A stretch of DNA of 64,000 nucleotides, taken from NCBI RefSeq assembly GCF_900129265.1, contig NZ_FQVG01000005.1:1-64000 (forward strand), in the 5' to 3' direction. Under the pieces are notes generated by a model. It saw only the letters and a program-made list of their open reading frames with translations, did not search any database and had not been told where the DNA came from. The position numbers and the translations under genes are program-made. Source of the stretch: Caloramator proteoclasticus DSM 10124 (GTDB lineage Bacteria; Bacillota; Clostridia; Clostridiales; Caloramatoraceae). This document shows positions 51,174 through 60,294 of the stretch, in pieces. Position 1 is the stretch's first letter; each line of letters opens with the position of its first letter.

Positions 51174-51521
51174 ATGTTGAGCAAAGAGAGAAAAAAAGTT
51201 TTAAGGATAATGGATGAGCTTAACAAATATTTTATAGAAAATACAGATACGTGTCATATAACTTCTACATTGGATTTTAATAAAGAAACCACAATAAGAT
51301 TTAGGGTGCATCTTAAGGATAAAGAGGAGATAGAAAGAGTAAAACAAAAACTTGAAAAGATATTTTCAGTTCAAAGATATAGAGAAGTTGAGGAACTTTA
51401 TTGGAATTTAACCGGAGATGCATATACTTCAGATGAAACTAACTTAGTTGGTATGATGGTTGATGAATTTTCTATAGAAGTAGAAGATGATGTTTTAATA
51501 CTTTACTTAATTAGGAGGTAA
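51174..51521 (+). CDS. Hypothetical protein, two bases after the DUF1576 gene
   Basis: A 115-residue acidic cytosolic protein (KVLRIMDELNKYFIENTDTC at the start, DEFSIEVEDDVLILYLIRR at the end). No motif recognised. Spacing of 2-4 bp to both neighbours shows it belongs to their operon. Confidence 0.6.
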   Translation: MLSKERKKVLRIMDELNKYFIENTDTCHITSTLDFNKETTIRFRVHLKDKEEIERVKQKLEKIFSVQRYREVEELYWNLTGDAYTSDETNLVGMMVDEFSIEVEDDVLILYLIRR

Positions 51522-51525
51522 TAAA

Positions 51526-52344
51526 TTGAAGGGGTGTTTGGTTGCCTATTTTAATGAAAAAAGTAGGGAGATGGCAGAGGTCATTTCAAAGGTTTTAGGA
51601 CCTTCTATGTGCATTAATTTGAAGGAAGGGCAAGGAATTGACTTCGACTTAATAAATTTTTTTGTATTTATTTTAGATAGTGATGAAGAATATGCTTTAA
51701 AATTTTTCATAGAGAATTTAAATGATATAAGTCAAAAACATAAGGTATTTTTAATCATAGGAGAAAATGAATTAGCCTCTCCAATAAAACAACTATTTAA
51801 GGATATAGATAAAGAGATATTATTAGAGGGACAAAATATAGAAATAATATGTAAATTATCAAAGGAGTTGAAAGTATTAAGGGACAAATTAGTTATAAAA
51901 GAGATGCCAACAGAAAAATTAAAATTTTTTGTTGAGGAATATATTAATAGCAATACAACCTGTATCCTAACCACTTGTGGAATAGGAGTTAGGGCAACTC
52001 CGATTGAATACACCTATAAAGATGGCTATCTATATTTCTTAACGGAGGGTGGAGAAAAGTTTTCTAATCTTTATTTAAATAATAGGGTTTCTATTGCAAT
52101 ATATGATAAGTATCAGGGTATGAATAAACTCTTTGGAATGCAGATTGAAGGTGAAGCCTATTTTGTTGAGTTTGCTTCAAATGAATATAAAAAAATTGTT
52201 GATTTAAAGGGATATAAGTTTGAAAATATAGTAAACCTACCGTTTAAGCTTAATATGATAAAAGTTAAAATAAATAAAGTTGAATTTTTAAATTCAAAAT
52301 TTAAACAGATGGGATATGATGCAAAACAAATATTTTATTTTTAG
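51526..52344 (+). CDS. Putative flavin-binding protein (flavodoxin-like N-terminus, PNPOx-like C-terminus)
   Basis: A 272-residue protein. Residues 1-115 (VAYFNEKSREMAEVISKVLG ...) look like a flavodoxin-like sheet without a clear phosphate loop. Residues ~125-270 resemble an FMN-binding split barrel of the pyridoxamine-oxidase family: NTTCILTTCGIGVRATPIEYTYKDG, FLTEGGEKFSNLYLNNRVSIAI and FGMQIEGEAYFVE. Activity unknown. TTG start behind TTAGGAGG. Confidence 0.6.
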   Translation: MKGCLVAYFNEKSREMAEVISKVLGPSMCINLKEGQGIDFDLINFFVFILDSDEEYALKFFIENLNDISQKHKVFLIIGENELASPIKQLFKDIDKEILLEGQNIEIICKLSKELKVLRDKLVIKEMPTEKLKFFVEEYINSNTTCILTTCGIGVRATPIEYTYKDGYLYFLTEGGEKFSNLYLNNRVSIAIYDKYQGMNKLFGMQIEGEAYFVEFASNEYKKIVDLKGYKFENIVNLPFKLNMIKVKINKVEFLNSKFKQMGYDAKQIFYF

Positions 52345-52352
52345 GTGATAAA

Positions 52353-52748
52353 ATGAGTAGATTGATATGTATAAAATATGAGGATAAAGAGGGGATACAA
52401 TTATCGGTAGAGCAGGTTGAGGTCTTAAAGGATGGAGGAATAAAGGGAGCATATAAAAAGGGAAAAGAGGTTTTAGACTGTGTGATTTATTTTGATGAAA
52501 AAATAAACCTAAAGGGATTATGCAGCAGACGCTTTAAATATAATCTGTTGTTTGATGAAGTGGTAAATCTAAATAAAGGACAGAATTTTAAAATAGGAGA
52601 TATAGAGTTTGTAGTTTTAAGGAATAAAGAGTGCTTTGCTGAATGTGAACTTGTAGAGCAAAAAGCCTATTGTCCTTTAAGAAATGCTGTTTTTATAAGG
52701 GCTTTGGAAAATGGAGTTATTAAAGTAGGAGATGAAATAAAGAAGTAA
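52353..52748 (+). CDS. MOSC-like domain protein
   Basis: A 131-residue protein. KAYCPLRNAVFIRALENGVI followed by KVGDEI is the end motif of MOSC domains (C-terminal domain of molybdenum cofactor sulfurase), and GIKGAYKKGKEVLDCVIY an appropriate start. MOSC proteins bind sulfur or selenium near molybdenum cofactor. With the flavin-binding neighbour it could form a small redox pair; inference only. Ends in a palindromic terminator. Confidence 0.6.
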   Translation: MSRLICIKYEDKEGIQLSVEQVEVLKDGGIKGAYKKGKEVLDCVIYFDEKINLKGLCSRRFKYNLLFDEVVNLNKGQNFKIGDIEFVVLRNKECFAECELVEQKAYCPLRNAVFIRALENGVIKVGDEIKK

Positions 52749-52776
52749 ATATGGGCCTTTGGCCCATATTTACTTC
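52739..52776. terminator. Long perfect palindrome, bidirectional terminator
   Basis: AAGAAGTAAATATGGGCC-TTT-GGCCCATATTTACTTCTT: an 18-bp perfect stem that includes the end of both convergent genes. Confidence 0.85.
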
Positions 52777-52964
52777 TTTGCTAATTTGTTATAGATTAGG
52801 ATGAGTCCAGAGATACCTACAAGTGCATAGATTACTCTTGATAATACAGCTTCTGCACCACCAAAGATTGCAGCAACAAGGTCAAATCCGAAGAATCCAA
52901 CAAGTCCCCAGTTGATTGCACCAATAAGTACAAGAACAAAGGCAACCTTGTAGAGCTTATTCAT
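52770..52964 (-). CDS. DUF378 membrane protein
   Basis: A 64-residue protein with two spans: VAFVLVLIGAINWGLVGFF (with the conserved GAINWGL) and RVIYALVGISGLILIY. DUF378 is a widespread small membrane family of unknown function. A paralogue is at 59722. TAGGAGG precedes the ATG (minus strand). Confidence 0.85.
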   Translation of the reverse strand: MNKLYKVAFVLVLIGAINWGLVGFFGFDLVAAIFGGAEAVLSRVIYALVGISGLILIYNKLAKK

Positions 52965-53056
52965 AATAGGACCTCCTAATATTACTTACACTATAATTAT
53001 ATTTAATGTATAATATAAATATTACTAAACATATAATTTTTTAGGAGGTGGAGATT

Positions 53057-53587
53057 TTGAAAAGGATAATAAATTTAATAGTATTTATATTATTGGCTTT
53101 TGGGCTTTTGATTGTATATAAAAACATAGAGAAAAATAATGGATTAAACATAGAGGCAATAAACAAACTTTCAGATATTAAATTGGAAGACGTAAAAAAG
53201 ATTGTAAAATCAGAAAATCTTGATTTATCAAAGATTGATAAGGAAAAACAGGAAAGTATTCTATCAATTATAAAAGGTTTTGACCTAATAGACTTTAACA
53301 GCTTAAATAAGTTTATAGAACAGGGGAAGAATTTAACAGGTTCAGCAAAACAGCTCTATACAGATATAATATACAATAAATACAAGAAAAACCCTGATTC
53401 CTTTATGAAGGAGATTTTAAAGCTTGATTCTGATGATATGACAAAGCTTCTTAAAACCTTTGCAGATAAGTATTTAGAAAAGCCAAAGATAGTTGATGAC
53501 TTAGAAAAATTATTAAAGGATGATAGTATAAGTGATAGTGATAAGAAAAAAATACAGGAGACAATAAAACAACTCAAAAAAGATTGA
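53057..53587 (+). CDS. Membrane-anchored charged protein of unknown function
   Basis: A 176-residue protein: one N-terminal span (ILNL-like IINLIVFILLAFGLLIVY, residues ~4-21), then a highly charged, mostly helical Lys/Asp-rich region with repeated DLSKIDK/DDMTKLL-like stretches. No domain recognised. TTG 53057 is used because TAGGAGGTGG precedes it. The pyr promoter begins inside its last codons. Confidence 0.6.
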   Translation: MKRIINLIVFILLAFGLLIVYKNIEKNNGLNIEAINKLSDIKLEDVKKIVKSENLDLSKIDKEKQESILSIIKGFDLIDFNSLNKFIEQGKNLTGSAKQLYTDIIYNKYKKNPDSFMKEILKLDSDDMTKLLKTFADKYLEKPKIVDDLEKLLKDDSISDSDKKKIQETIKQLKKD

Positions 53588-53612
53588 CTCAAAATAAAAA
53601 ATATGGTATTAT
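53584..53612 (+). promoter_or_regulatory. pyr operon promoter
   Basis: TTGACT (53584-53589), 17-bp spacer, TATTAT (53607-53612). It overlaps the stop codon of the preceding gene. Confidence 0.65.
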
Positions 53613-53631
53613 AATAAAAACCTTTAAAAAC

Positions 53632-53706
53632 AGTCCAGAGAGGCTGGGAAGGTTGAGAAAGTCAATGGGTGTATTATGCCTTCCCACAGGGGAAGGCTTT
53701 TTTATA
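53632..53706 (+). promoter_or_regulatory. PyrR-type attenuator of the pyr operon
   Basis: AGTCCAGAGAGGCT (from 53633) is the conserved PyrR-binding loop sequence. GGGAAGG (53646-53652) can pair with CCTTCCC (53680-53686) as antiterminator/anti-antiterminator, or the latter pairs with GGGGAAGG (53690-53697) as a terminator followed by six T's. With UMP-bound PyrR, termination is expected. pyrR is outside the window. Confidence 0.85.
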
Positions 53707-53747
53707 CCTTTAAATTAGCCCCGTGAGGCTAAAAAGGAGGAGATAAT

Positions 53748-54680
53748 GTGTTAAAGGGAAGACATTTAATTGACCCTATGGATTTTACAACTTCTGAGCT
53801 TGATGAAATCTTTTCACTGGCAGAAAAGATAATTGAGGACGAAGGCAGATTTAAGGATGCCTGCAGAGGGAAACTATTAGCAACTCTTTTTTATGAACCA
53901 AGTACAAGGACAAGATTTAGTTTTGAGGCAGCGATGCTTAGACTCGGTGGAAGCGTTATAGGCTTTTCAGAACCTAACTCATCTTCAGTTGCAAAGGGAG
54001 AAAGCATAAGAGACACAATTAGAACCATCTCTTGTTATGCAGATATTGCAGTTATGAGGCATCCTAAAGAGGGGGCACCAAAACTTGCTTCAATGTATTC
54101 ATCTATCCCTGTTATAAATGCAGGTGATGGAGGACATCAACATCCAACTCAAACATTAACAGATCTATTAACAATAAAATGTCTAAAGGGCCAATTTTCA
54201 AATCTTACAATTGGTCTTTGTGGAGATTTGAAATTTGGTAGAACAGTTCATTCCTTAATTAAGGCCACGTCAAGATATGAAAATAATAGGTTCGTATTAA
54301 TATCCCCAAAGGAACTTAGAGTACCAGATTATATACGAAAAGAGGTATTAGATAAAAATAATATACAGTATGTAGAGGTTGAAAGATTAGAGGATGTAAT
54401 AGGAGAACTTGACATACTCTATATGACACGTATTCAGAGGGAGAGATTTTTCAACGAGGAAGAATATTTAAGGCTTAAGGATAGCTATATACTTGATATG
54501 GACAAGGTAAATAGAGCAAAGGAAGATATGATTATAATGCATCCACTCCCAAGGGTAAATGAAATAGACTATGAGGTAGATGAAGATAAAAGGGCCTGCT
54601 ATTTTAAACAGGCAAAGTACGGAATGTATGTTAGAATGGCACTTATTATGAAGCTTTTGGGGGTGGAAGAAAATGCTTAA
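53748..54680 (+). CDS. pyrB: Aspartate carbamoyltransferase catalytic chain
   Basis: A 310-residue enzyme forming carbamoyl aspartate. The carbamoyl-phosphate motif is [21 protein letters not shown] cut at [14 protein letters not shown] and the end [15 protein letters not shown] are typical. GTG start (AAGGAGGAG upstream), the only frame consistent with the conserved N-terminus. First gene of pyrBICFKDE and overlapping pyrI by 8 bp, as expected for an assembled catalytic-regulatory holoenzyme. Confidence 0.95.
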   Translation: MLKGRHLIDPMDFTTSELDEIFSLAEKIIEDEGRFKDACRGKLLATLFYEPSTRTRFSFEAAMLRLGGSVIGFSEPNSSSVAKGESIRDTIRTISCYADIAVMRHPKEGAPKLASMYSSIPVINAGDGGHQHPTQTLTDLLTIKCLKGQFSNLTIGLCGDLKFGRTVHSLIKATSRYENNRFVLISPKELRVPDYIRKEVLDKNNIQYVEVERLEDVIGELDILYMTRIQRERFFNEEEYLRLKDSYILDMDKVNRAKEDMIIMHPLPRVNEIDYEVDEDKRACYFKQAKYGMYVRMALIMKLLGVEENA

Positions 54681-55104
54681 TATAGATAGTATTAAAAATG
54701 GAATTGTAATTGACCATATTAAAGCTGGTCTTGGAATACACATATTTAAATATTTAGGTCTTGATAGGGCAGATTATAATGTTGCACTTATTAAAAATGC
54801 AGAGAGCAATAAGCTTGGAAGAAAGGATATTATAAAAATAGAAAACATAATTGAATTAAACTATGATGTTTTAGGCTTGATAGACTCAAATATAACAATA
54901 AACATAATAGAGGATGAAGTTATAACAAAGAAGATAAAGCTTAACCTTCCTGAAGAGGTTGTTAATATCATAAAATGTAAAAACCCAAGATGTGTAACCT
55001 CCATTGAGCCTAATATAAAACATATATTCTACCTTGTCGATAAGCAAAAGGGAGAATATAGATGTTTATATTGTGATGAGGCTTATTCAAATATGGAGGT
55101 GTAG
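54673..55104 (+). CDS. pyrI: Aspartate carbamoyltransferase regulatory chain
   Basis: A 143-residue regulatory subunit: [21 protein letters not shown] and LKLN-type zinc domain with CKNPRCVTS and [10 protein letters not shown] (four Cys for zinc). It binds CTP/ATP in the family. Overlaps pyrB and is followed by pyrC. Confidence 0.93.
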   Translation: MLNIDSIKNGIVIDHIKAGLGIHIFKYLGLDRADYNVALIKNAESNKLGRKDIIKIENIIELNYDVLGLIDSNITINIIEDEVITKKIKLNLPEEVVNIIKCKNPRCVTSIEPNIKHIFYLVDKQKGEYRCLYCDEAYSNMEV

Positions 55105-55105
55105 T

Positions 55106-56317
55106 ATGAATATTTTAATTAAAAATGTTAGGGTTGTAGATTTTAATAAGGATGAAATATTAGATGTTTATATAGAAAATGGAGTAATTAAGGAAGTTGG
55201 AATAAATATTGAGAAGGACTGTAAAGTTGTTGATGGGAAGGGCCTTGTGCTTCTTCCCTCCTTTGTGGATATGCACTGTCACTTTAGAGATCCTGGGTTT
55301 ACCTATAAAGAAGATATATTAACAGGAAGCTTAGCTGCTGTAAAGGGAGGATATACAGGGGTAAACTTAATGGGGAACACAAACCCGCCCTGCTCAAATA
55401 GCAATATTTTAGAATACGTCATATCAAAGGCTAAGGAAGTCAATCTAATTGACATACATCAAACTGTTACGATTACAAGAAATATGGAAGGCAAAGATAT
55501 TTCACATCTTGATGAATTAAGGTTCCCAACAAGGTTTATATCAGATGACGGTAGGGGAGTATTAAGAAGTAAGGTTATGCTGGATGCTATGATGAAGGCA
55601 AAGAAGATGGGCATAACTGTAATTTCCCACGCAGAGGATGAGGAAATTTCAAAGATTGATACGAGGCTATCAGAAAACATAATGACTATTAGAGACATAT
55701 CCCTTGCTAAGTTTACAGGAACACCTCTCCACATTGCCCACGTTAGTACTAAGGAATCAATAAATGAGATAATAAGGGCAAAGGAGGAGGGAGTAAATGT
55801 GACCTGTGAGGTTACTCCGCATCATATAGCATTATATGATAATGATTACAAGGTTAATCCTCCAATTAGAGAAAAGGAGGATGTAGATAGATTAATATAT
55901 GCTATAAAGAATGATTATGTAGATGTAATTGCAACTGACCACGCACCCCATACAAGGGAGGATAAAGAAAAAGGAGCACCAGGCATTTCAGGCCTTGAGA
56001 CTGCCTTTTCAGTTTGCTACACATATCTTGTAAAAAATGGACACATAGATTTAAAAAAATTAAGCAGGCTTATGTCTAAAAATCCTGCAAAACTTATGGG
56101 ATTTAATAAGGGGCAAATAGATGCAGGATTTGATGGAGATGTTATTTTGGTGGATTTAAATAAAAAATATAGGGTGGATTCTAAAGGATTTGTTTCAAAG
56201 GGCAAAAATACACCCTTTGATGGTATGGAACTGTTTGGAGAAGTTGTAATGACAATAAAGGCAGGAAGGGTTGTTTATAAAAGAGGTGATGAGGATGATA
56301 ATAGACAAGTTATATAA
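55106..56317 (+). CDS. pyrC: Dihydroorotase
   Basis: A 403-residue amidohydrolase of the class I dihydroorotase type: zinc motif DMHCHFRDPGFTYKEDI, NLMGNTNPPCSN, ISHAEDEEI, HIAHVSTKESI and ATDHAPHTREDKE. ATG 55106 follows GGAGGTG; a longer in-frame opening from 55034 lies inside pyrI. Overlaps pyrF by 23 bp. Confidence 0.95.
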   Translation: MNILIKNVRVVDFNKDEILDVYIENGVIKEVGINIEKDCKVVDGKGLVLLPSFVDMHCHFRDPGFTYKEDILTGSLAAVKGGYTGVNLMGNTNPPCSNSNILEYVISKAKEVNLIDIHQTVTITRNMEGKDISHLDELRFPTRFISDDGRGVLRSKVMLDAMMKAKKMGITVISHAEDEEISKIDTRLSENIMTIRDISLAKFTGTPLHIAHVSTKESINEIIRAKEEGVNVTCEVTPHHIALYDNDYKVNPPIREKEDVDRLIYAIKNDYVDVIATDHAPHTREDKEKGAPGISGLETAFSVCYTYLVKNGHIDLKKLSRLMSKNPAKLMGFNKGQIDAGFDGDVILVDLNKKYRVDSKGFVSKGKNTPFDGMELFGEVVMTIKAGRVVYKRGDEDDNRQVI

Positions 56318-57146
56318 ATTTGTAGAAGAAAGAGGCCCTGTGTGTGTAGGACTTGATACTTCAATCCACTATATACCAGAAGAATTTATAAAAAAACATA
56401 AGGATGAGTATAGTGCTTTATTTGAATTCAACAGAAGTATAATTGACGCAACTTATGATATATCTGCCTGCTATAAGGTGCAGATAGCATACTATGAGGC
56501 GCTTGGAGTGGAGGGACTTAAGGTTTATAAAGAAACACTAAAATATATAAAGGAAAAGGGACTAATTGCAATATGTGACATAAAAAGAAGCGATATATCA
56601 AGTACAGCAAGAATGTATGCAAAGGCACACTTTGAGGGGGACTTTGAGGGGGATTTTATAACACTAAATCCCTATATGGGATTAGACAGCGTAGAAGAAT
56701 ATTTAAATTATGTAAAGGAGAAGGAAAAGGGAATATTTTTACTCCTTAAAACATCCAATAAAGGTTCAAGTGATATACAGATGATGAAGCTTGAGAATGG
56801 AAGAAGAGTATATGAGCAGGTAGGAGATTTGTTTAATAAAGTGGCTGAAGAATATAAAGGTGAGTGTGGGTACAGCAGTATAGGCTTTGTTGTTGGGTGC
56901 ACAGATACAAAGGAGGCATCTATTATACGAGAAAGATATAAAGATAGTTTCTTTTTAATACCAGGTTATGGTGTACAGGGAGGAACCTCTGAGGATGTAA
57001 GAAGGCTTATGAAGGGGAAGAATGGTGGAGTTGTAAATTCCTCAAGGGGAATACTCCTTGCTTATAAGAAATATGGAGATGATTTTGATGTAGCTGCAAG
57101 AAAAGAAGTATTAAGGATGAGGGAGGAGATTTTAAATGGAATATAA
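56295..57146 (+). CDS. pyrF: Orotidine 5'-phosphate decarboxylase (long type)
   Basis: A 283-residue enzyme of the longer PyrF group: VCVGLDTSIHYIPEEFIKKH, the catalytic Lys in CDIKRSDISSTARMY, and IPGYGVQGGTSEDVRRL. It makes UMP. ATG 56295 has AGAGGTG 6 nt upstream; ATG 56289 abuts it. Overlaps pyrC and pyrK. Confidence 0.93.
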   Translation: MIIDKLYKFVEERGPVCVGLDTSIHYIPEEFIKKHKDEYSALFEFNRSIIDATYDISACYKVQIAYYEALGVEGLKVYKETLKYIKEKGLIAICDIKRSDISSTARMYAKAHFEGDFEGDFITLNPYMGLDSVEEYLNYVKEKEKGIFLLLKTSNKGSSDIQMMKLENGRRVYEQVGDLFNKVAEEYKGECGYSSIGFVVGCTDTKEASIIRERYKDSFFLIPGYGVQGGTSEDVRRLMKGKNGGVVNSSRGILLAYKKYGDDFDVAARKEVLRMREEILNGI

Positions 57147-57867
57147 AGAGGTTTTAGTCTATTCAAATGTAAAGGTTCAGGATGATATATATGTTTTAAG
57201 TTTGGAAATAGAGGATGATGTAAGGGCAGGACAATTTTATATGCTTAAGGCTTGGGAGGAGGAGCCTATCCTTGCAAGGCCTATAAGTGTTCATAGTAGT
57301 GAAAATGGTATAGTAAAGTTTGCTTATCAGGTAAAGGGAAGAGGTACAAAAATACTAAGCAGTTTAAAGGCAGAAGATAAAGTATATGTATTAGGGCCAG
57401 TTGGAAATGGGCTCTATACTGAAAAGTTTAAAGGCAAAATAGCACTTATATCTGGTGGAATAGGAATTGCACCGATGCTTCAGATTGCAAAGGGGTTAGA
57501 AGGAGAGGTTGACCTTTATGCAGGATTTAATAAAAGTCCTTATCTGATAGATGAGTTTAAAAAATACTGCAAGAATATACACATTGCTTCTGAAAGGGAT
57601 ACAGCCTACTACAGAGGATTTATAACAGAAATATTTAACCCCTTTGAATACAATATTGTAATTTGTTGTGGCCCAGAGCCTATGATGAAGCGGGTTGTTG
57701 ATATGTGTAAAATCTATGCAACACCTGTATATGTGCTTATGGAAAATAAGATGGCTTGTGGTGTGGGTGCCTGCCTTGGATGTACCTGCAACACAAAGGA
57801 AGGCAAAAAAAGAGTGTGTGTAGATGGACCAGTATTTAAAGGAACGGATGTGGTTTTCAGTGCTTAA
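57136..57867 (+). CDS. pyrK: Dihydroorotate dehydrogenase electron-transfer subunit
   Basis: A 243-residue FAD and [2Fe-2S] protein: [25 protein letters not shown] (FAD), [17 protein letters not shown] (NAD), and cluster Cys in [12 protein letters not shown] and RVCVDGPVF. It passes electrons from the PyrD flavin to NAD. Overlaps pyrF and pyrD. Confidence 0.93.
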   Translation: MEYKEVLVYSNVKVQDDIYVLSLEIEDDVRAGQFYMLKAWEEEPILARPISVHSSENGIVKFAYQVKGRGTKILSSLKAEDKVYVLGPVGNGLYTEKFKGKIALISGGIGIAPMLQIAKGLEGEVDLYAGFNKSPYLIDEFKKYCKNIHIASERDTAYYRGFITEIFNPFEYNIVICCGPEPMMKRVVDMCKIYATPVYVLMENKMACGVGACLGCTCNTKEGKKRVCVDGPVFKGTDVVFSA

Positions 57868-58756
57868 TGTTAAATTCTGTGGAGTTGATTTTAAAAATCC
57901 TGTGCTTGTGGCATCGGGAACCTTTGGATTTGGAGTTGAATATGATGGAATAATTGATATAACAAGGCTTGGTGGACTTATAACAAAGGGGCTAACATTA
58001 AACAAAAAGGAAGGAAACGAAGGTGTAAGGATACACGAGGTAAGGGGAGGAATGTTAAACAGCATAGGACTTCAAAATCCTGGCATAGATGAGTTTATAG
58101 AAAAACACCTTCAAAGGATGAAGGAGTTCAAAGTACCAATAATTGTAAACTTAGGAGGCTCCTCCATAGAGGATTATGTAAAGGGAGCAGAAATATTAGA
58201 TAAAACAGAAATTGATATGATTGAATTAAACATATCCTGTCCAAATGTAAAAGAAGGTGGTATGAACTTTGGAATAAAATCAAGTATAGCAAAAGAGGTT
58301 GTAAATAGGGTAAGAGAGGTAACAAAAAAGCCCATTATGGTTAAGCTATCTCCTAATGCAGAGGATATTGTTGATATGGCTGTAAAGTGTGTAGAGGCAG
58401 GTGCTGATGCCATATCATTGGTAAATACCTTTAAGGGGATGGCGGTAGATATATATAAAAGAAAGCCGGTATTTAACAATATATTTGCTGGTTATTCAGG
58501 CCCTGCCATAAAGCCAATTGCACTACGAATGGTATATGAGGTTTCTAAGGCAGTTGATGTTCCGGTTTGTGGGCTTGGTGGAATTGTTGACTATAAGGAT
58601 GCAATTGAATTTATAATGGCAGGTGCATATCTAATACAAATAGGTACAGCAAACTTTATAAACCCAAGAGCAAGTATTGAAATAATAGAAGGAATTGAAA
58701 AATTTATGATAGAGCAAAATATAAAGTCTTTAGATGAAATAAGAGGAATAATATAG
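57848..58756 (+). CDS. pyrD: Dihydroorotate dehydrogenase B, catalytic subunit
   Basis: A 302-residue FMN enzyme: [33 protein letters not shown], the active-site Cys in [28 protein letters not shown] and [16 protein letters not shown]. It is the NAD-linked type because pyrK is adjacent. ATG 57848 follows AAAGGAAC; an earlier ATG at 57824 lies within pyrK without a site. Confidence 0.93.
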   Translation: MWFSVLNVKFCGVDFKNPVLVASGTFGFGVEYDGIIDITRLGGLITKGLTLNKKEGNEGVRIHEVRGGMLNSIGLQNPGIDEFIEKHLQRMKEFKVPIIVNLGGSSIEDYVKGAEILDKTEIDMIELNISCPNVKEGGMNFGIKSSIAKEVVNRVREVTKKPIMVKLSPNAEDIVDMAVKCVEAGADAISLVNTFKGMAVDIYKRKPVFNNIFAGYSGPAIKPIALRMVYEVSKAVDVPVCGLGGIVDYKDAIEFIMAGAYLIQIGTANFINPRASIEIIEGIEKFMIEQNIKSLDEIRGII

Positions 58757-58766
58757 GAGGGGTATT

Positions 58767-59315
58767 ATGATAAATATATTTAAAGAGACAGGAGCAATAT
58801 TAGAGGGACATTTTCTACTGTCATCAGGAAGGCACAGCAATAGATATATGCAGTGTGCAAAGGTACTTATGTATCCAGATAAGGCAGAGAAGGTTGTAAA
58901 GGAGGTTGTTGAAAAAATAAAGCATTTAGATATAGATGTTGTAGTAGGCCCTGCAATGGGGGGAATAATAGTTGCCTACGAAATAGGAAGGCAGCTAAAT
59001 AAAAGGGCCATCTTTACAGAAAGAGAAGATGGTATAATGAAGCTAAGAAGGGGATTTGAAATTAAAAAGGGAGAAAGGGTACTTATTGCAGAGGATGTTG
59101 TAACAACAGGAAAATCATCCCTTGAGGTTGCAGATGTTGTTAAGGAATGTGGTGGAGAGGTTGTTGGAATAGCCTGTCTTGTTGATAGAACAGTAGGGGA
59201 TGTAGGATACCCTGTGTATAGTGCATTAAAGATAGAATTAGAAACCTTTGAACCAGATAATTGCCCACTATGTAAAGAAGGAATACCATATATAAAACCA
59301 GGAAGTAGAAAATAA
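58767..59315 (+). CDS. pyrE: Orotate phosphoribosyltransferase
   Basis: A 182-residue enzyme: [55 protein letters not shown] and the PRPP loop [16 protein letters not shown]. The C-terminal [10 protein letters not shown] has two Cys. Last pyr gene, followed directly by a repeat element. Confidence 0.95.
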   Translation: MINIFKETGAILEGHFLLSSGRHSNRYMQCAKVLMYPDKAEKVVKEVVEKIKHLDIDVVVGPAMGGIIVAYEIGRQLNKRAIFTEREDGIMKLRRGFEIKKGERVLIAEDVVTTGKSSLEVADVVKECGGEVVGIACLVDRTVGDVGYPVYSALKIELETFEPDNCPLCKEGIPYIKPGSRK

Positions 59316-59330
59316 AAATAAGTAGAAAAT

Positions 59331-59744
59331 AGTGCCACCCAAGTGAAATGTGACATTATCCAATAATAGGAATTGTTTTCAGAAATCTACAACATATTCA
59401 ACAAATATTAATTAAAAATAAAAAATTGATTTATATTTGAATCAGATATAAAACAAAAATTAATGCAAATAAAAATGTTGGGTACACCCCAACATTTTTT
59501 ATCTCTATTAAGTATTTCAACGTTATTAATTGAAGCCTATGAAATAAATACTTATGTCTTAGAAAGTTTTTTGTAACTAAGGAAAGTTCAATGCTTGTAT
59601 ATTTTATTGGTTAAATTACTTTGGTATTTATTAATAAATTAATTAAAATCCATAATACACTTGCATAAATTGGCTGATTGTATGGGTAATTAGTTATATA
59701 CTAAGCAATTTATGAAAAATGTCACATTTCACCTGGGTGCCACT
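59331..59744. mobile_element. ~414-bp element with terminal inverted repeats (GTGCCACCC family), long form
   Basis: AGTGCCACCCAAGTGAAATG plus seven bases (59331-59357) is mirrored at 59718-59744 with few differences. The inside is AT-rich, without a gene, and contains a hairpin terminator (59471-59500). Related short copies lie at 27709 and 28291. The right end forms the last codons and the stop of the DUF378 gene at 59722. Confidence 0.7.
59471..59500. terminator. Hairpin terminator inside the repeat element
   Basis: AAAATGTTGGG-TAC-(A)CCCCAACATTTTTT: an 11-bp stem with A- and T-runs; it probably ends the pyr operon transcript. Confidence 0.75.
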
Positions 59745-59952
59745 CTTGTTCTCCTGGAGTTAAAAGGTATGCATAAAAAGTCCAGAGGGAGGCAACCCCA
59801 ATTATTATGAATGCAACCTTTGTATAGTAAGTTCCATATCCTCCTAAGATAGTAGCAAGTGGGTCGTATCCAAGAAATGCAGCAAGTCCAAGGTTAGCAC
59901 CTCCAATCACTACAGCAATAAGAGATAACAAATCAATTGTGTGTCTATCCAT
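59722..59952 (-). CDS. DUF378 membrane protein with repeat-derived C-terminus
   Basis: A 76-residue protein with two spans: LLSLIAVVIGGANLGLAAFLG (family motif GGANLGL) and VAFIIIGVASLWTFYAYL. The last residues EWHPGEM and the TGA stop come from the end of the inverted-repeat element, so the gene's original end was replaced. AGGAGG precedes the ATG on the minus strand. Function unknown; paralogue at 52770. Confidence 0.82.
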   Translation of the reverse strand: MDRHTIDLLSLIAVVIGGANLGLAAFLGYDPLATILGGYGTYYTKVAFIIIGVASLWTFYAYLLTPGEQEWHPGEM

Positions 59953-60294
59953 AAAAATCCTCCTAATCTGCTATGAATTCCTATAATATTATAATAACCA
60001 TAAAGTCGGTTTAATATGTTGATTAAATATAGAGTTGAATACATAAATATTTAGAAATTGTAAAAGAAAAATATTATAATTTTTATTGCATAATTATAAA
60101 ATTAATAGTATAATCTTAAATGTTCGGTTTAGTATGCTAAAATATTAAATTAAAGAGGTGCCAATTTATTTTGTTTTATTTGTCTTATTATATCGAACTT
60201 TAAATTATTAAGAATATTTTAAATATTCTTGAATTTAAAAGATTGCAATGCTAAAATTAAAGAAAAACAAAAATGAAAGGATGGGGGTTAAATT
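59953..60294. other. Intergenic region before nhaC
   Basis: About 340 bp of very AT-rich sequence between the divergent DUF378 and nhaC genes. TATAAT-like stretches occur (near 60110) but no convincing promoter pair, hairpin or small gene was recognised. Confidence 0.4.
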
